DNA of 64,000 nucleotides from Phytophthora colocasiae (taxonomy: Eukaryota; Oomycota; Peronosporomycetes; Peronosporales; Peronosporaceae): NCBI GenBank assembly GCA_018806915.1, contig JAGKQI010000093.1, positions 1,302,001 to 1,366,000 of the forward strand, given 5' to 3'. Positions 63,364 to 64,000 of the stretch are shown piece after piece (within the stretch, counting starts at the first letter, position 1; each line of letters opens with the position of its first letter). Under the pieces are notes generated by a model. The model saw nothing but the letters and a program-made list of their open reading frames with translations, made no database searches and was not told the origin of the DNA. Made by a program: the position numbers and the translations under genes.

Positions 63364-63380
63364 AGGCGGCTTTGTATAAA
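63364..63380. repeat. Flanking direct repeat of the SINE-like insertion, right copy
   Basis: AGGCGGCTTTGTATAAA, one mismatch to 63202-63218. Confidence 0.7.
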
Positions 63381-64000
63381 TGCACATACATTTCTATCAT
63401 TTCTTAAGTTTTTATTATTATTCGAAACTCCATTAAATCGATCGTGAGCCCGCTGGTACCGGTACTACATTTACAGTACATATACCCCAGTATGTGAGAA
63501 TGTGGCATGTGTGGTTCTTCATCAGCGCAACGTCAAAGTCAAAATCCTTTTCTTCTTTCTTTTTTGGCTCGAAGGAGCACTATGGAAATCACAGCAAACT
63601 TTTCGTCTCGAGTGATCAGCCCGCTTATAGTAGGCTGCTAATTAATATCTGTTGTTCATTTGCTGACCACCTGTTGACCACCTATTTTGCTGAATCCCTG
63701 TTACTAGTACGGTAAAATCTGTTGTCTCGATTAGAACCCTTACCACAACAAGGATTCAGTGCTGAAGCTGCCACCACTCGTTTTCAGCACTAGCAGTTGG
63801 AATCGCTGCCATTCTACAAGTTAAGGTGAGAGAGGAGGCATTCCGGGAGCATCTTCGCCTTACTGGGCGCTACACCACACATTTGCACGACCATACTCAT
63901 CACGACGAAGTGCAACACCTAGCGAACGGGCTTAAACACGAGTAAAATCGGAGTCAATTCAAGTAATCCTTCAAAAGGATGAACCTCGAGTAATCGAGAT
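63381..64000. other. Right-edge region, nothing assigned
   Basis: 620 bp. A 73-codon ORF (63494-63715) and an ATG-less open stretch about 63775-63945 show no recognisable motif. A gene starting beyond the window cannot be excluded. Confidence 0.4.

Noticed and set aside
1..64000. CRISPR arrays, operons or bacterial features
   Set aside because: Introns, eukaryotic genes and LTR elements throughout; no regularly spaced short repeats other than the LTR array.

Overview
The window looks like nuclear DNA of an oomycete, most likely Phytophthora or a close relative. Pointers are genes with sparse short GT-AG introns (about 55-150 bp), two RxLR/EER-type effector genes with WY-like repeats, a secreted jacalin-like lectin pair, oomycete-style TCAYTTY initiators close upstream of several start codons, and many young LTR retrotransposons. 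Exon joins below were worked out from reading frame and splice sites, not from transcripts.

Layout. 1-4113: left-truncated ankyrin/TOG-like protein (-). 4505-7466: a 468-codon gene (+) split by a 1.55 kb DNA transposon with a perfect 8-bp target duplication; the transposon carries a MULE transposase remnant and a captured ABC-B transporter fragment. 7494-10457: WW / EF-hand-like / coiled-coil / pseudokinase protein (-). 10513-12115: TMEM234 and a SWC5/CFDP1-type BCNT protein (+). 12212-14006: class I histone deacetylase (-). 14313-15364 and 22128-21062: two related RxLR-WY genes, both frameshifted, flanking a TDP2-like nuclease with an inserted PARP-type zinc finger (15440-16739, -) and a PDR-type ABCG transporter (17013-20990, +). 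22628-40636: a minus-strand metabolic block of two SSADH-type aldehyde dehydrogenases around two alpha-carbonic anhydrases, followed by choline dehydrogenase. The second carbonic anhydrase is cut in exon 1 by a 9,994-bp Ty3/gypsy element (26631-36624).

40806-45621 is a Ty1/copia element with a half-tRNA-type primer site, next to a LINE-like remnant. 46458-48371 is a second histone deacetylase, paralogous to the first but with different introns. 48652-49923 is mitochondrial dihydroorotate dehydrogenase, and 50272-50352 is tRNA-Ser(UGA). 50500-52542 is a large inverted repeat (two arms of about 816 bp, 411-bp spacer), each arm carrying one secreted jacalin-like lectin gene. 52703-56810 is a USP48-like ubiquitin hydrolase. 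57155-63172 is a second gypsy element that keeps gag and integrase but has lost protease, reverse transcriptase and RNase H. 63219-63363 is a short tRNA-headed SINE-like insertion with 17-bp flanking duplications.

Overall picture: conserved housekeeping genes (chromatin: two HDACs and SWC5; redox and one-carbon metabolism: SSADH, CHDH, CA, DHODH) interleaved with recent transposon insertions, two of which landed inside exons. Reading-frame lesions are concentrated in mobile elements and effector genes, while the housekeeping frames are intact.
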